Below are positions 29,980 to 38,173 of a stretch of 64,000 bases of DNA, one piece after another (the stretch's first letter is position 1; every line of letters begins with the position of its first letter). The notes under the pieces are model-generated. The model was not told the origin of the DNA. It saw nothing but the letters and a program-made list of their open reading frames with translations, and searched no databases. This DNA comes from Dissulfurirhabdus thermomarina (lineage in GTDB: Bacteria > Desulfobacterota > Dissulfuribacteria > Dissulfuribacterales > Dissulfurirhabdaceae), in NCBI RefSeq assembly GCF_012979235.1, contig NZ_JAATWC010000006.1:1-64000 (forward strand), in the 5' to 3' direction. Both the position numbers and the translations under genes were made by a program.

Positions 29980-31005
29980 TCAAAAATCTACATGGCCTCT
30001 TACAGCTTCCAAGGCGGGCCCAATCCTCCTCAAAAGACAATTCCGTGGCGATGGCAACTCATTTATCCCACACCTGAACACGAGGACTCCGTCCAGATTT
30101 TTCCCCAGATCGATAGATGGTTGTTCTCCAACTGCTTGGTGTTCATCAAAAACCCATTCAAGGTCATGCTGAAGTATACAGTTGACCGCCAAAATGTTTG
30201 GATGATGCTTGCTGAGCTTGTTCGAATTTTGCTTGTTTTTAATGAGTTCATGAAGAACGTTTTTTAAATATAAATCAGGTCCTCCAGTTGCGTTACAACT
30301 TGGAACATATTTAGATGGGTCATCTCCCTCAACATAGAGATGAAAAGCTGCATCAGGGACAGGTAATTCTACTGGCTGACAAGTTTTTGACTCCCTTATT
30401 TTCTCTCTCAAGAACTCAGGCTTAATATATGGACGAAACAACTCATCCAAGAATCTATTGAGACCATTCTTGTCATCTGGAATAGATAATTTTGTGCAAG
30501 CCCTATAATCAACTCTTATTCTTGGGTCTATCTTTAAAAACAATTCTTCTATAAAAGAAAGTATTCTAAAAGATTTTCTATAAGTATAACACTCGACAAA
30601 AAAATAAGACTCTCCGGCCGTAACTCTCAAGTCAGGGGCAGGAGAGTTCATCCACGTCACTGTATGCCCTTGGTCGCAAAAAAATTTGGCTACCTGTAAC
30701 TGCCATAAGAGCCCCCAAAAAACATCATAATCGCAGCTCTTGAGTAAATTCTTATTATTTTCCCAGCCTTCCAGCTTGACACCAATCTTAAGCAAATCGT
30801 TAAAAAACTCAAAAAATTCATCTCTCTTCCATGTTCCGAGGCGCCATGCGAGATAATGACAGTAATATGGAGCCGTTTCAGAACAACAGAGAAGGTCTTT
30901 AATGGGATATACCGCTTTTATGAACTCGTAACTATCAAGCCTTTTCTCAACATCCTCCCAGTTGAGATAGTTATGGATCAATTTTTTGTGGGCGGCGGAA
31001 TTCAT
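29980..31005 (-). CDS. Unrecognised protein with possible PD-(D/E)xK nuclease-like core, in AT-rich island
   Basis: 341 residues, not matched to any family I know. Base composition and codons are far more AT-rich than the neighbours, suggesting recent transfer. Residues about 95-145 read as helix, turn, PDLRV, beta strand and VECYTYRK, the layout of a PD-(D/E)xK nuclease: D125 and E138 fit, but the usual lysine two residues after the glutamate is tyrosine, with K144 further on. So it may be a degenerate or variant nuclease; many standalone phage-defence or repair proteins have such cores. No signal peptide or membrane segment. The start is ATG 31003-31005 with only a weak GGGG upstream. It stands alone between the glycosyltransferase and a repeat module. 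Confidence 0.6.
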   Translation of the reverse strand: MNSAAHKKLIHNYLNWEDVEKRLDSYEFIKAVYPIKDLLCCSETAPYYCHYLAWRLGTWKRDEFFEFFNDLLKIGVKLEGWENNKNLLKSCDYDVFWGLLWQLQVAKFFCDQGHTVTWMNSPAPDLRVTAGESYFFVECYTYRKSFRILSFIEELFLKIDPRIRVDYRACTKLSIPDDKNGLNRFLDELFRPYIKPEFLREKIRESKTCQPVELPVPDAAFHLYVEGDDPSKYVPSCNATGGPDLYLKNVLHELIKNKQNSNKLSKHHPNILAVNCILQHDLEWVFDEHQAVGEQPSIDLGKNLDGVLVFRCGINELPSPRNCLLRRIGPALEAVRGHVDF

Positions 31006-31039
31006 TGCCCGATACCCCTAACGCCGCGGGACATGTAAA

Positions 31040-31420
31040 CTATTGAGCTTGGCCCTCTTCCAACCCCGAACCCGCACAACGAATCCAGACTCGACAACTT
31101 TGCTGAGGCATGGAACCGTCGCCGCCTGCGGCGGGCGTTACTTTTCTTTGCGTGCCCAAAGAAAAGTAACCAAAAGAAAAGGCAGCCCACTGTGGAGCCC
31201 CGTCCCCCCGCCAAGGCGGGGCGGAACGGGGTCCCCTCGGCGTCTCGGCGGAGCCGGGCGCGACGAGAACTCGCCCCGCTTCGCGGGGCTCAAACAGTTC
31301 GTCGCGCTTTTTCCGGCTCCGCCATCGACGCCTTCGGCTCCACAGAGGGCAGGGGGCGGCAATAGGCCGAAGGTGTCACGCCTTCCATTCGAGGCCTCTA
31401 CGCAAGAAAACCATCGATCT
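31040..31420. repeat. Palindrome-rich repeat module with TTACTTTTCTTTG hairpin
   Basis: This gene-free stretch holds a perfect 14-bp inverted repeat, GTTACTTTTCTTTG (31137-31150) and CAAAGAAAAGTAAC (31157-31170) with a 6-nt loop, then CAAAAGAAAAGG. Next come a GC hairpin CCCCGCC/GGCGGGG (31206 region), AACTCGCC, a second hairpin GCCCCGC/GCGGGGC (31273-31289) and CTCAAACAGTTCG. I recall the same order, TTACTTTTCTTTG hairpin then AACTCGC..GGCTCAAACA, from intergenic DNA of other GC-rich Proteobacteria, where it produces spurious small ORFs with TFLWARKEK-like ends, as it does here on the minus strand. No transposase is nearby. It is probably a dispersed non-coding repeat; the borders are approximate. 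Confidence 0.55.
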
Positions 31421-31522
31421 CCAGATGGCATACCGAGGGGGAAGTATCTCTCTCCATGAAAGGTTTAATAATTTTAAAATAAAACAAATTCCTTCTCGGC
31501 ACAACCGACGCCGGGGGCACAC

Positions 31523-31553
31523 AAAAGGGACCGGGCCGCGGCGGCCCGGTCCC
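31523..31553 (-). terminator. Intrinsic terminator of the VWA operon
   Basis: GGGACCGGGCCG (31527-31538) and CGGCCCGGTCCC (31542-31553) form a perfect 12-bp stem with a 3-nt loop. On the minus strand TTTT follows (plus 31523-31526). It lies 24 bp past the stop of the VWA gene. Confidence 0.85.
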
Positions 31554-31576
31554 CTGCGTCGCCGGCACAGGCGGCG

Positions 31577-32242
31577 TCAGTCGGCCAGGATCTTCTCCAG
31601 CCGCTCGAGGTCGTTGATGACCCGGAACTCCCCGCCGCCCTTCTCCACCCGCTCGCGCCAGTAGTCCAGGCGGTTGAGGTAGCGGCGCGGATCGATGTTG
31701 TCGGTGCGGAGCTTGGTGACGTTGAGGGCCACCACGCGGAAGCCCTTGAGCTGGAGGGGGATGTCCCGGACCTGGCCCTTGACGAGGTCCTCCTCGAGGT
31801 CGGAGTAGATCAGGATGTACTTCCGCCCCGCGCCGGTCTCGTTCAGCCATTCCACGGCCTGGAGGAGACCGCCGGTGATGTCGGTGTGGGCCGAGCCCCT
31901 CACGCTTTTCACGAAGTCGTCCACCTTCTGGGCGAAGGCCCGCTTCTGGGCATTGGAGGCGGAGGGCCGCCGGTCGAAGGTCACCTTGGCCACGATGTCC
32001 TTCTCGCTGAAGCTGCCGCTGTCGATCCGGGCCACGGCCAGGGAGTCGCCGGGCTGGAGGGTCCCGAGCAGGTAGTTCAGGATGGCCTGGGCCTTCCGAA
32101 GCTCCCGGGCGTAGGTCCCCGAGGTGTCCAGCAGCATGTAGACCCCCGTGGAATGGCTGGTGGTGTCGGCGCACCCGGCAAGCGGGAGCCAGAGGCACAC
32201 GGCCGCCGCCAGGAACAGGACGAGTCTCTTGCAGGTCTTCAT
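31577..32242 (-). CDS. VWA-domain lipoprotein
   Basis: 221 residues. The signal peptide ends in the lipobox LAGC (about residues 21-24), so it is a lipoprotein. The mature part is a von Willebrand A fold with MIDAS-like residues: LLDTSGTYAREL (DxSGT), the threonine of HTDITGGLLQAVEWL and the aspartate of YSDLEEDL. The chain is just one domain, with no extension. ATG 32240-32242 overlaps the stop of the upstream membrane protein by four bases, so they are coupled and likely act together. The Mg-dependent partner binding is inferred from the fold; the role is unknown. Confidence 0.82.
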   Translation of the reverse strand: MKTCKRLVLFLAAAVCLWLPLAGCADTTSHSTGVYMLLDTSGTYARELRKAQAILNYLLGTLQPGDSLAVARIDSGSFSEKDIVAKVTFDRRPSASNAQKRAFAQKVDDFVKSVRGSAHTDITGGLLQAVEWLNETGAGRKYILIYSDLEEDLVKGQVRDIPLQLKGFRVVALNVTKLRTDNIDPRRYLNRLDYWRERVEKGGGEFRVINDLERLEKILAD

Positions 32243-33705
32243 TTCGTGCTCACCTCCTCCACGGCGATCTTCGCCGCCTTGCGGGCCGCCGGCCGGCCGC
32301 CGGACTTGGCGGCCTCGGCGCCCCGCGACTGGACGTAGTTCTCGATCCAGAGCGGCGGGAAGATCAGGAGATCGTAGATGGCCACCAGGGCGGCGCCGGT
32401 GTAGTAGGCCACGTTCCCGACGAAACGGAGCCCGAAGGCCACGAACCGGAGAAAGGCCGCCAGGGCCGACCCCATCACCGTCCGACCCGAGTGGACGAAG
32501 GACTCCAGGGGGATGGCCACGAAGGTCAGGGCGAAGGGAAAGATGAAACCCATGACCATCTGGCCGATCATGGGGATCTTGCTCGGCGAGGCGGCCACCT
32601 CCTCGCCGCTGCCCAGCGAGGCGCGCAGGGCATGGATGTCCGCGGCGATCATGTCGCGCATGAAGGCCAGGGACGACTCCACCCCGGCCAGGATCACCAG
32701 GATGGAGAGGCTGATCCAGATCATCCGCACCCGGAGCTTGTCGTCGAGGCTCCCGATCACCGGGAAGAGCCGGGTGATACGGAGCGATTCCATGAGGTAG
32801 AGCCCCATGGCCGTCTCCACCAGGATGATGACCATGGCCGCCACGTCGGCGGTGCGGAAGCCGCCGATGTAGCTGCCGCCCCCCACCATCTCGGACATGG
32901 GCAGGGCGATGAGGTTGAAGTTGATCACCGCGCCGCCGATGGCGATGAGCAGCACGAAGCCCGAGATGAAGAACTGGGTCATGGCGGAGGAGGACAGCAT
33001 CCGGATGGCCCGGTCGGTGCCCCGCTGGATCTCCTCGTACTCCTGCATCCGGGCGTCGATGGCCTTGGCCCGCTCCTGGAGGCCGGAGATGCTCTTTCCG
33101 ACGTCCTCGAGGGTCTGCGACATCCGGCGCCAGTAGGGCATCATCTTGTTGAGGAGGGCGTGGCGCTTCTTGGTGGCCTCCCGGTACTCGGCCAGCGCCT
33201 GCTTCTGCTGCTTGACCAGGGTCTTGTGGATGTCCCCCAGCATGGAGGCCACCATGTTGTTGCCCGGGTCGGGGATCTTGGCCACGGCCTCCACGGCGTT
33301 CACCCAGGTGGGGGGCAGCGGCGGCGCGTCGGTGCTCTCGCGGTAGTCCTCGTCGATCTTGGCGATCTGCTCCGACAGCTTCCGGTGGAGTGCCGGGTAG
33401 CCCTGGAGATCGCGCTCCACCACCGCGTCCACCCGGTGGAACTCCCGCTCCACGAACCGTTCCACGTTCTCGAGCCCGGCGGCAAGCAGCACCTCGCGGT
33501 TCCGCTCCACCACGTTCCGCTCGGCGATCAAGACCGACCGGGCCGCCACCCGCATGGCGTTTCGAACCACGCGGAAGACGGAGCGGATGGCCTGGTGGGC
33601 GTAACTCCGGGCGAAGTACAGGGCCACGATGCCCACCACGACCCATATGAGGATCGACAGCACCGGGTGGCCGGGGACCACGCTCAAAAAGATGGACGAC
33701 GTCAT
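32239..33705 (-). CDS. Polytopic membrane protein with long coiled-coil/cytoplasmic segment, partner of VWA lipoprotein
   Basis: 488 residues from ATG 33703-33705, preceded by AGGAGG. One N-terminal membrane segment (about 13-35), then some 200 residues rich in charged helices (coiled-coil-like: VVERNREVLLAAGLENVERFVEREFHRV; KTLVKQQKQALAEYREATKK), then about five membrane segments between 245 and 470, and a basic tail. No known family recognised. The overlap with the VWA lipoprotein gene and a shared terminator define a two-gene unit. The layout, a membrane anchor with large soluble helical domain plus a surface VWA sensor, suggests an envelope assembly or stress device, but no evidence fixes it. 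Confidence 0.7.
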   Translation of the reverse strand: MTSSIFLSVVPGHPVLSILIWVVVGIVALYFARSYAHQAIRSVFRVVRNAMRVAARSVLIAERNVVERNREVLLAAGLENVERFVEREFHRVDAVVERDLQGYPALHRKLSEQIAKIDEDYRESTDAPPLPPTWVNAVEAVAKIPDPGNNMVASMLGDIHKTLVKQQKQALAEYREATKKRHALLNKMMPYWRRMSQTLEDVGKSISGLQERAKAIDARMQEYEEIQRGTDRAIRMLSSSAMTQFFISGFVLLIAIGGAVINFNLIALPMSEMVGGGSYIGGFRTADVAAMVIILVETAMGLYLMESLRITRLFPVIGSLDDKLRVRMIWISLSILVILAGVESSLAFMRDMIAADIHALRASLGSGEEVAASPSKIPMIGQMVMGFIFPFALTFVAIPLESFVHSGRTVMGSALAAFLRFVAFGLRFVGNVAYYTGAALVAIYDLLIFPPLWIENYVQSRGAEAAKSGGRPAARKAAKIAVEEVSTK

Positions 33706-33940
33706 GGCAACCTCCTGGTGGATGTTGTCCCGGGGTTCAGATCCGCGAGGGCACAGCGGCGGAAGGGCCCGCCGCGGCGGGACCACGGCCCGAGGATCCG
33801 GGACGCGGGGAGGATCCGGGCGGGGCCGCCGGCCGGCCGGTTCCGGCCCGGAAGACGGCGCCCGGGGCGCAAAGCCCGGCGCCGGGTGTCGAGGAAACCC
33901 ACTCCATATGCCTCTCTGATCGGCATCCGGGCGGCCGCGC

Positions 33941-34612
33941 TTAAACCCGCGCCGCCGGGTGCCCGGGGGCGGCCGAAAGGCCGGCCCGGAGCCCCCCGGC
34001 GAGAACCACCACCGCGGCGGCCTGCACCAGGTGGTAGAGCCCGTTGTGATCGAAGGTCCAGGCCAGGGTCAGCTCGGCGCCGCCCGCCTGGACCACCGCC
34101 GCCGCCCCGCTGAGGACCACGGCCGCCGCCACCGCCCCGGCCCCCGGCAACCGCCGCCGCAGCCACAACCACGTGTAGGCGGCCAGGACGAAGGCCATGA
34201 CCGCCGCCTCGAAGGCGAGAAAGGCCGAGAAGTCGCCGCCCGCCGCCTCGGTGAGCGCGAGCGAGACCCCGCCCGCCGCCGCGGCGGCCGCGGCCCCGAT
34301 CCGCCCCGCCCGTTCCCCCCGGAGGTCGAGCGCCGCCCCGGCGCCGAAGAGCCCCACCGCCACGCCCAGGCAGAGGTAGATGCCCCGCCACAGCCAGGCC
34401 GACACCACCCCGGGGAGCACGACGCCGTGGACCAAGGCCCCCGCCAGGGCGGCGGCACCGGACAAGGCGAAGACCCATGTCCAGAGGGTCGACTTGAAGG
34501 GATGGCGGCGGCGAAACGCCCGGACCCGGACCAGGGCCCAGAGGGTGACGGCCGCCAGGAGGAGGTCCGTGGCGGCGGTGGTGCGTTCGGCGGGGACGTC
34601 GACGAGGATCAT
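33941..34612 (-). CDS. Seven-transmembrane protein, DUF6962/ceramidase-superfamily-like
   Basis: 223 residues with about seven hydrophobic segments. Features are HGVVLP, a WLWRGIYL segment and the C-terminal WTFDHNGLYHLVQAAAVVVL. The histidine pattern H..D.N.LYH.VQ resembles the DUF6962 group and, more distantly, ceramidase-like metallohydrolases, which use paired histidines and an aspartate in the membrane. No catalysis is shown. It is divergent from the sensor kinase gene at 34825 across a 212-bp spacer. Strongly GC-rich; no Shine-Dalgarno seen before ATG 34612. Confidence 0.6.
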   Translation of the reverse strand: MILVDVPAERTTAATDLLLAAVTLWALVRVRAFRRRHPFKSTLWTWVFALSGAAALAGALVHGVVLPGVVSAWLWRGIYLCLGVAVGLFGAGAALDLRGERAGRIGAAAAAAAGGVSLALTEAAGGDFSAFLAFEAAVMAFVLAAYTWLWLRRRLPGAGAVAAAVVLSGAAAVVQAGGAELTLAWTFDHNGLYHLVQAAAVVVLAGGLRAGLSAAPGHPAARV

Positions 34613-34824
34613 GGCCGGGTGGCGCCCGCCGGGCCGGGCCGGATGGGCGGGCGCACGGGTCGATGATAGGGGCGGGCCGCCCCGGAGTCAAACCCGGAAC
34701 GGACGTCGAGACTTCGCGGGCGCCGGGGAGGAGGCGCCCCTCCTTGACAGGCCCCGCCCGGTATGAATGAGTAGATGAGGAGAGACGAGGGGCACGGGGC
34801 CCCGCCGCCCGAGGAGACGAGACG

Positions 34825-36669
34825 ATGGCCAAGCACAAGGCGCCACAAAGGACCGGCCCGGAAGCAGCAGAGGATATGCCGGGCCCCCGGGCGGAGGTGA
34901 CGGAGCTCCAGCGCCGCCGCGCCAACCTCGAGGCCGCGGTGGCGGAGCTCCGGGGCACCGTGACCCGCCTCCAGGATCAGAACCGGGTGTTGGCCCTCCT
35001 GGGAGAGGTCAACCGGGCCGCGGCCACCTGCGCCGACCGGGGGGAACTCTGCCGCCAGGTCTGCCGCCTCCTCACCCTGGAGGGCCGCTGCGTCCTGGCC
35101 TGGATCGCCCTCTCGGACCCCCGGGGCGGCGTACTACGTACCGAGGCCGCGGCGGGGCCGGCGGCCGCCCACCTTCCCGAGCTCCACCCGGACGGCGCCG
35201 CCCCCGCCCCGGGCGAGCCCCTGGCCGACGCCCTGGCACAGGACCGGGTGGTGGTGGTGCACGACCTCCGGACGCATCCGGGGCCGGCGCCGTGGCGCGA
35301 CCGCGCCGTCGCCCTGGGGCTCCGGGCCTTGGCGGCCTTTCCGCTCAGGGTGCAGGGGGCCCCCGCCGGTGTCCTGGCTCTCTATACCGGCCGCACGGGC
35401 CGCTTCCAGGCCGAGATCGTCTCCATCCTGGAAGACATGGCGGCGGCGGTCTCCCTGGGCATCGAGAACCTGCGCCGGGAGGCGGAGCGAAACCGGGCCG
35501 AGCAGGCCCTTCGCGAGTCGGAGGCCCGGTATCGGACCATGGTGGAGCAGTCCCTCCAGGGCCTCATCGTGGTGCAGGACCTCCGAATCGTCTTCGTCAA
35601 CCCCGCCTATGCCCGTATCGCCGGCTACTCGGTGGAGGAGCTCCTCTCCCTCACTGCGGAGGAGGCCGTGGCCCTGATCCACCCCGAGGACCGCGACGAG
35701 GTCCTGCGCCGTGTCCGGGCCCGTCTTTCGGGCGAGGACGTCCCGCCCAAATACGAGTTCCGCGGCATCCGCCGGGACGGCACGGTGCGATGGGTGGAGG
35801 TCTCCTCGAGCCGCATCGAGTTCAACGGGCGCCCCGCCATCCAGGCCGCCTTCGTGGACATCACCGAGCGGAAGCGGGCCGAGGAGGAACTCCGCCGCCT
35901 CGCCGGGGAACTGGAGCGGCGCGTGGCCGAGCGGACCGCCGAACTCGAGGCGGCCAACCGAGAGCTGGAGGCCTTCACCTACTCGGTCTCCCACGACCTT
36001 CGGGCCCCGCTCCGGTCCATGGACGGCTTCTCCCGGATCCTCGAGGAAGACTACGCCGAGGCCCTTCCGGCGGAGGCTCGGCGCCACCTCGCCCGCATCC
36101 GGGACGGGGCCCGCCGCATGGGACGGCTCATCGACGACCTGCTGGAGCTCTCCCGCCTCTCCCGGGGGCCCGTCCCGAAGGCCCGCACGGTGGACATGGG
36201 GGCCCTCGCCCGCCGGGTCTGGGAAGAACTCGGCTCCGAGCGGGAAGGCCGGCGGGTGGAATTCTCCCTGGGGGAGCTCCCCCCCGCCCAAGGGGACCCC
36301 GACCTCCTCCGCCAGGTCCTCGCCAACCTCCTCGGCAATGCCCTCAAGTTCTCGCGGGGGCGGGACCCGGCCCACGTGGCGGTGGGCTTCGACCCCTCGC
36401 CTCCGCCGCCCCCGGGCGGGCCCCTTCCCCCGGGCCGGGGCGCCTACAGGGTGACGGACGACGGCGTGGGCTTCGACATGCGCCACGCCGGCATGCTCTT
36501 CCAGGCCTTCCAGCGCCTTCACCGGCCGGAAGACTTCGAGGGATCGGGCCTCGGCCTCGCCATCGTCCACCGGATCGTCGCCCGGCACGGCGGCCGCGTC
36601 TGGGCCCGGTCCGAGCCCGGCCGGGGCGCCGCCTTCTACTTCACACTGGGAGAACGAACCGATGCCTGA
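34825..36669 (+). CDS. Soluble GAF-PAS sensor histidine kinase
   Basis: 614 residues without membrane segments. A coiled coil (25-60) leads to a GAF-like domain (about 60-215), a PAS domain (230-350, ITERKRAEEELRRLA linker), HisKA with H390 (FTYSVSHDLRAPLRSMDGF) and HATPase (LLGNALKFSRG, VTDDGVGFDM, GSGLGLAIV). The HisKA type is that of bacteriophytochrome-like kinases (SVSHDLRAPL). It overlaps the receiver gene by eight bases; that Rcp1-type receiver is its clear partner. No chromophore-binding cysteine context was identified, so the signal is unknown. The start follows GAGGAGACGAGACG. Confidence 0.9.
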   Translation: MAKHKAPQRTGPEAAEDMPGPRAEVTELQRRRANLEAAVAELRGTVTRLQDQNRVLALLGEVNRAAATCADRGELCRQVCRLLTLEGRCVLAWIALSDPRGGVLRTEAAAGPAAAHLPELHPDGAAPAPGEPLADALAQDRVVVVHDLRTHPGPAPWRDRAVALGLRALAAFPLRVQGAPAGVLALYTGRTGRFQAEIVSILEDMAAAVSLGIENLRREAERNRAEQALRESEARYRTMVEQSLQGLIVVQDLRIVFVNPAYARIAGYSVEELLSLTAEEAVALIHPEDRDEVLRRVRARLSGEDVPPKYEFRGIRRDGTVRWVEVSSSRIEFNGRPAIQAAFVDITERKRAEEELRRLAGELERRVAERTAELEAANRELEAFTYSVSHDLRAPLRSMDGFSRILEEDYAEALPAEARRHLARIRDGARRMGRLIDDLLELSRLSRGPVPKARTVDMGALARRVWEELGSEREGRRVEFSLGELPPAQGDPDLLRQVLANLLGNALKFSRGRDPAHVAVGFDPSPPPPPGGPLPPGRGAYRVTDDGVGFDMRHAGMLFQAFQRLHRPEDFEGSGLGLAIVHRIVARHGGRVWARSEPGRGAAFYFTLGERTDA

Positions 36670-37093
36670 ATCCGCCCCCGAGATCCTCCTCGTGGAAGAC
36701 AACCCGGACGACGTGGAACTCACCCTCCACGCCTTCCGCAAGTACCGGCTCGCCAACCGGGTCCACGTGGTCCGCGACGGGCAGGAGGCCCTGGACCGCC
36801 TCCTGGGCGACGGGGACGCGGCGGGCCCGCTTCCGAAGGTCGTCCTCCTCGACCTCAACCTTCCCAAGGTGCACGGGCTCGAGGTGCTGCGCCGCCTCCG
36901 GGCCGACCCCCGGACGGCCCTGATCCCGGTGGTGGTGCTCACCACCTCGGCCCTGGACCGGGACCTGGAAGAGAGCTACCGCCTCGGTGCCAACAGCTAC
37001 ATCGTGAAACCCGTGGACTTCCAGCGCTTCGTGGAGGTCTGCCGCGTCCTGGGTCTCTACTGGCTCCTCTACAACACCCCGCCCAAGGCCTGA
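36662..37093 (+). CDS. Single-domain response regulator (Rcp1/CheY-like)
   Basis: 143 residues, a lone receiver. Acidic pocket EDNPDD near residue 13, phospho-acceptor D64 (VLLDLNLPKV), T of VVLTTSALD and K of YIVKPVDF. The form with VEDNPDD and LNLPKVHG is typical of small receivers paired with phytochrome-like kinases. The gene begins eight bases before the kinase stop (ATG 36662), so it is co-translated. No output domain; it would act by protein contact. Confidence 0.92.
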   Translation: MPESAPEILLVEDNPDDVELTLHAFRKYRLANRVHVVRDGQEALDRLLGDGDAAGPLPKVVLLDLNLPKVHGLEVLRRLRADPRTALIPVVVLTTSALDRDLEESYRLGANSYIVKPVDFQRFVEVCRVLGLYWLLYNTPPKA

Positions 37094-37245
37094 GGGCCCC
37101 GCCGGCCGGAAGGAGCGGCTGGCGCCGGCCCGGCGCATCTGGTAAATACCGTCCCGGGAAACCCGACGGCGCCGCCGGGGCCTCTTCCCGCCGGCGCGGA
37201 CGTCCCCGGTGGAGCCGCCGGGGGCGTCCATCGGCACCCGCCGCC

Positions 37246-38088
37246 ATGAAGCCCGTCACGGTCCAGAAATCCACCGGCGACGTCGAGGCCTTCGACGCCG
37301 AAAAGCTCCGCGCCTCGCTCCTCCGCTCGGGCGCGGACCCGGCCACCGCCGACGAGATCGTCCGGCGCGTCCTTCGCGAGGTCCCCCCCGAGACCAGCAC
37401 CAAGCGGATCTATCGCCTCGCCCGCCGACACCTCAACCGGCTCCACCACGCCTCCGGGCTCCGCTATTCCTTGAAGCGTGCCCTCTTTCGCCTGGGGCCC
37501 ACGGGGTATCCCTTCGAGCGCTACGTGGGCGAGATATTCCGCAACTACGGCTACAGCGTGGAGGTGGGGGCCCTCGTGGAGGGCCGGTGCGTCACCCACG
37601 AGGTGGACGTGGTGGCGGTGGACGAGACCCGCGTCTACGCCATGGAGTGCAAGTACCACAACACCGCGGCCCGTACCTCGGACGTCAAGGTGGCCCTCTA
37701 CGTCCACTCCCGGATGCGGGACCTCGAACCCGTCCTCGCCGCCCGTCACCCGGGGCGGGCCTTCTCCGGGTGGCTGGTGACCAACACCCGGTGCACCGGG
37801 GACGCGGTCCGCTACGCCGAGTGCGCGGGGCTCAAGATCATGGGGTGGCGCCACCCCCGGAACGGGAGCCTCGAACGCATGATCGAGGCCAAGCGCCTCT
37901 ACCCGGTGACCATCGTCTCCGGGATCCAGCGCGGCCTCGTGGACCGGCTCGTCCAGCGCCGGATCATCCTCCTGCGGGACCTCATGGAGCTCGGCGTCAC
38001 AGACCTCATGGCCACCCTCTCCCTGGACGAGCGAAAGGCCAAGGCCCTCCACCGCCAGGTGAACGAGCTCTGCCGCTGCGACGACTGA
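37246..38088 (+). CDS. ATP-cone domain fused to Mrr-like PD-(D/E)xK nuclease domain
   Basis: 280 residues. Residues about 3-85 are an ATP-cone (VTVQKSTGDVEAFDAEKLRASLLRSGADPATADEIVRRV), a nucleotide-binding regulator usually found in ribonucleotide reductases and NrdR. Residues about 86-200 (YPFERYVGEIFRNYGYSVEVG, HEVDVVAVD, YAMECKYH) form an Mrr-like restriction endonuclease core with D121, E134 and K136 all kept. The last 60 residues are helical. Such fusions are known as an uncharacterised bacterial and archaeal group, but no partner gene is visible here. A nucleotide-gated nuclease in repair or defence is inference. The gene ends 15 bp before the shared terminator hairpin. Confidence 0.82.
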   Translation: MKPVTVQKSTGDVEAFDAEKLRASLLRSGADPATADEIVRRVLREVPPETSTKRIYRLARRHLNRLHHASGLRYSLKRALFRLGPTGYPFERYVGEIFRNYGYSVEVGALVEGRCVTHEVDVVAVDETRVYAMECKYHNTAARTSDVKVALYVHSRMRDLEPVLAARHPGRAFSGWLVTNTRCTGDAVRYAECAGLKIMGWRHPRNGSLERMIEAKRLYPVTIVSGIQRGLVDRLVQRRIILLRDLMELGVTDLMATLSLDERKAKALHRQVNELCRCDD

Positions 38089-38102
38089 CGCGCCGCCCGA
38101 CG

Positions 38103-38137
38103 AAAAAGGGGACGGCCCGCCGCGGCGGGCCGTCCCC
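38103..38137 (-). terminator. Strong intrinsic terminator of the hcp/octaheme operon
   Basis: GGGGACGGCCCGCC (38108-38121) and GGCGGGCCGTCCCC (38124-38137) form a perfect 14-bp stem. On the minus strand TTTTT follows (plus 38103-38107). It is 37 bp past the octaheme gene stop and may also slow read-through from the plus-strand nuclease gene. Confidence 0.9.
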
Positions 38138-38173
38138 CGACGGGAACCCGGGTGGTCTTTCCGGGCCCCGCCG

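Noticed and set aside
31002-31431. Two overlapping minus-strand small ORFs ending in LFFGHAKKSN and TFLWARKEK-like sequence
   Set aside because: They are translations of the palindromic repeat, with no ribosome site; similar spurious ORFs accompany this kind of repeat.
29722-31576. Insertion sequence or prophage at the AT-rich island
   Set aside because: No transposase, integrase, target duplication or terminal repeats bordering the island were found by eye.
37094-37245. Terminator between the Rcp1-type receiver and ATP-cone genes
   Set aside because: GC-rich inverted repeats without a T-run; read-through is possible.
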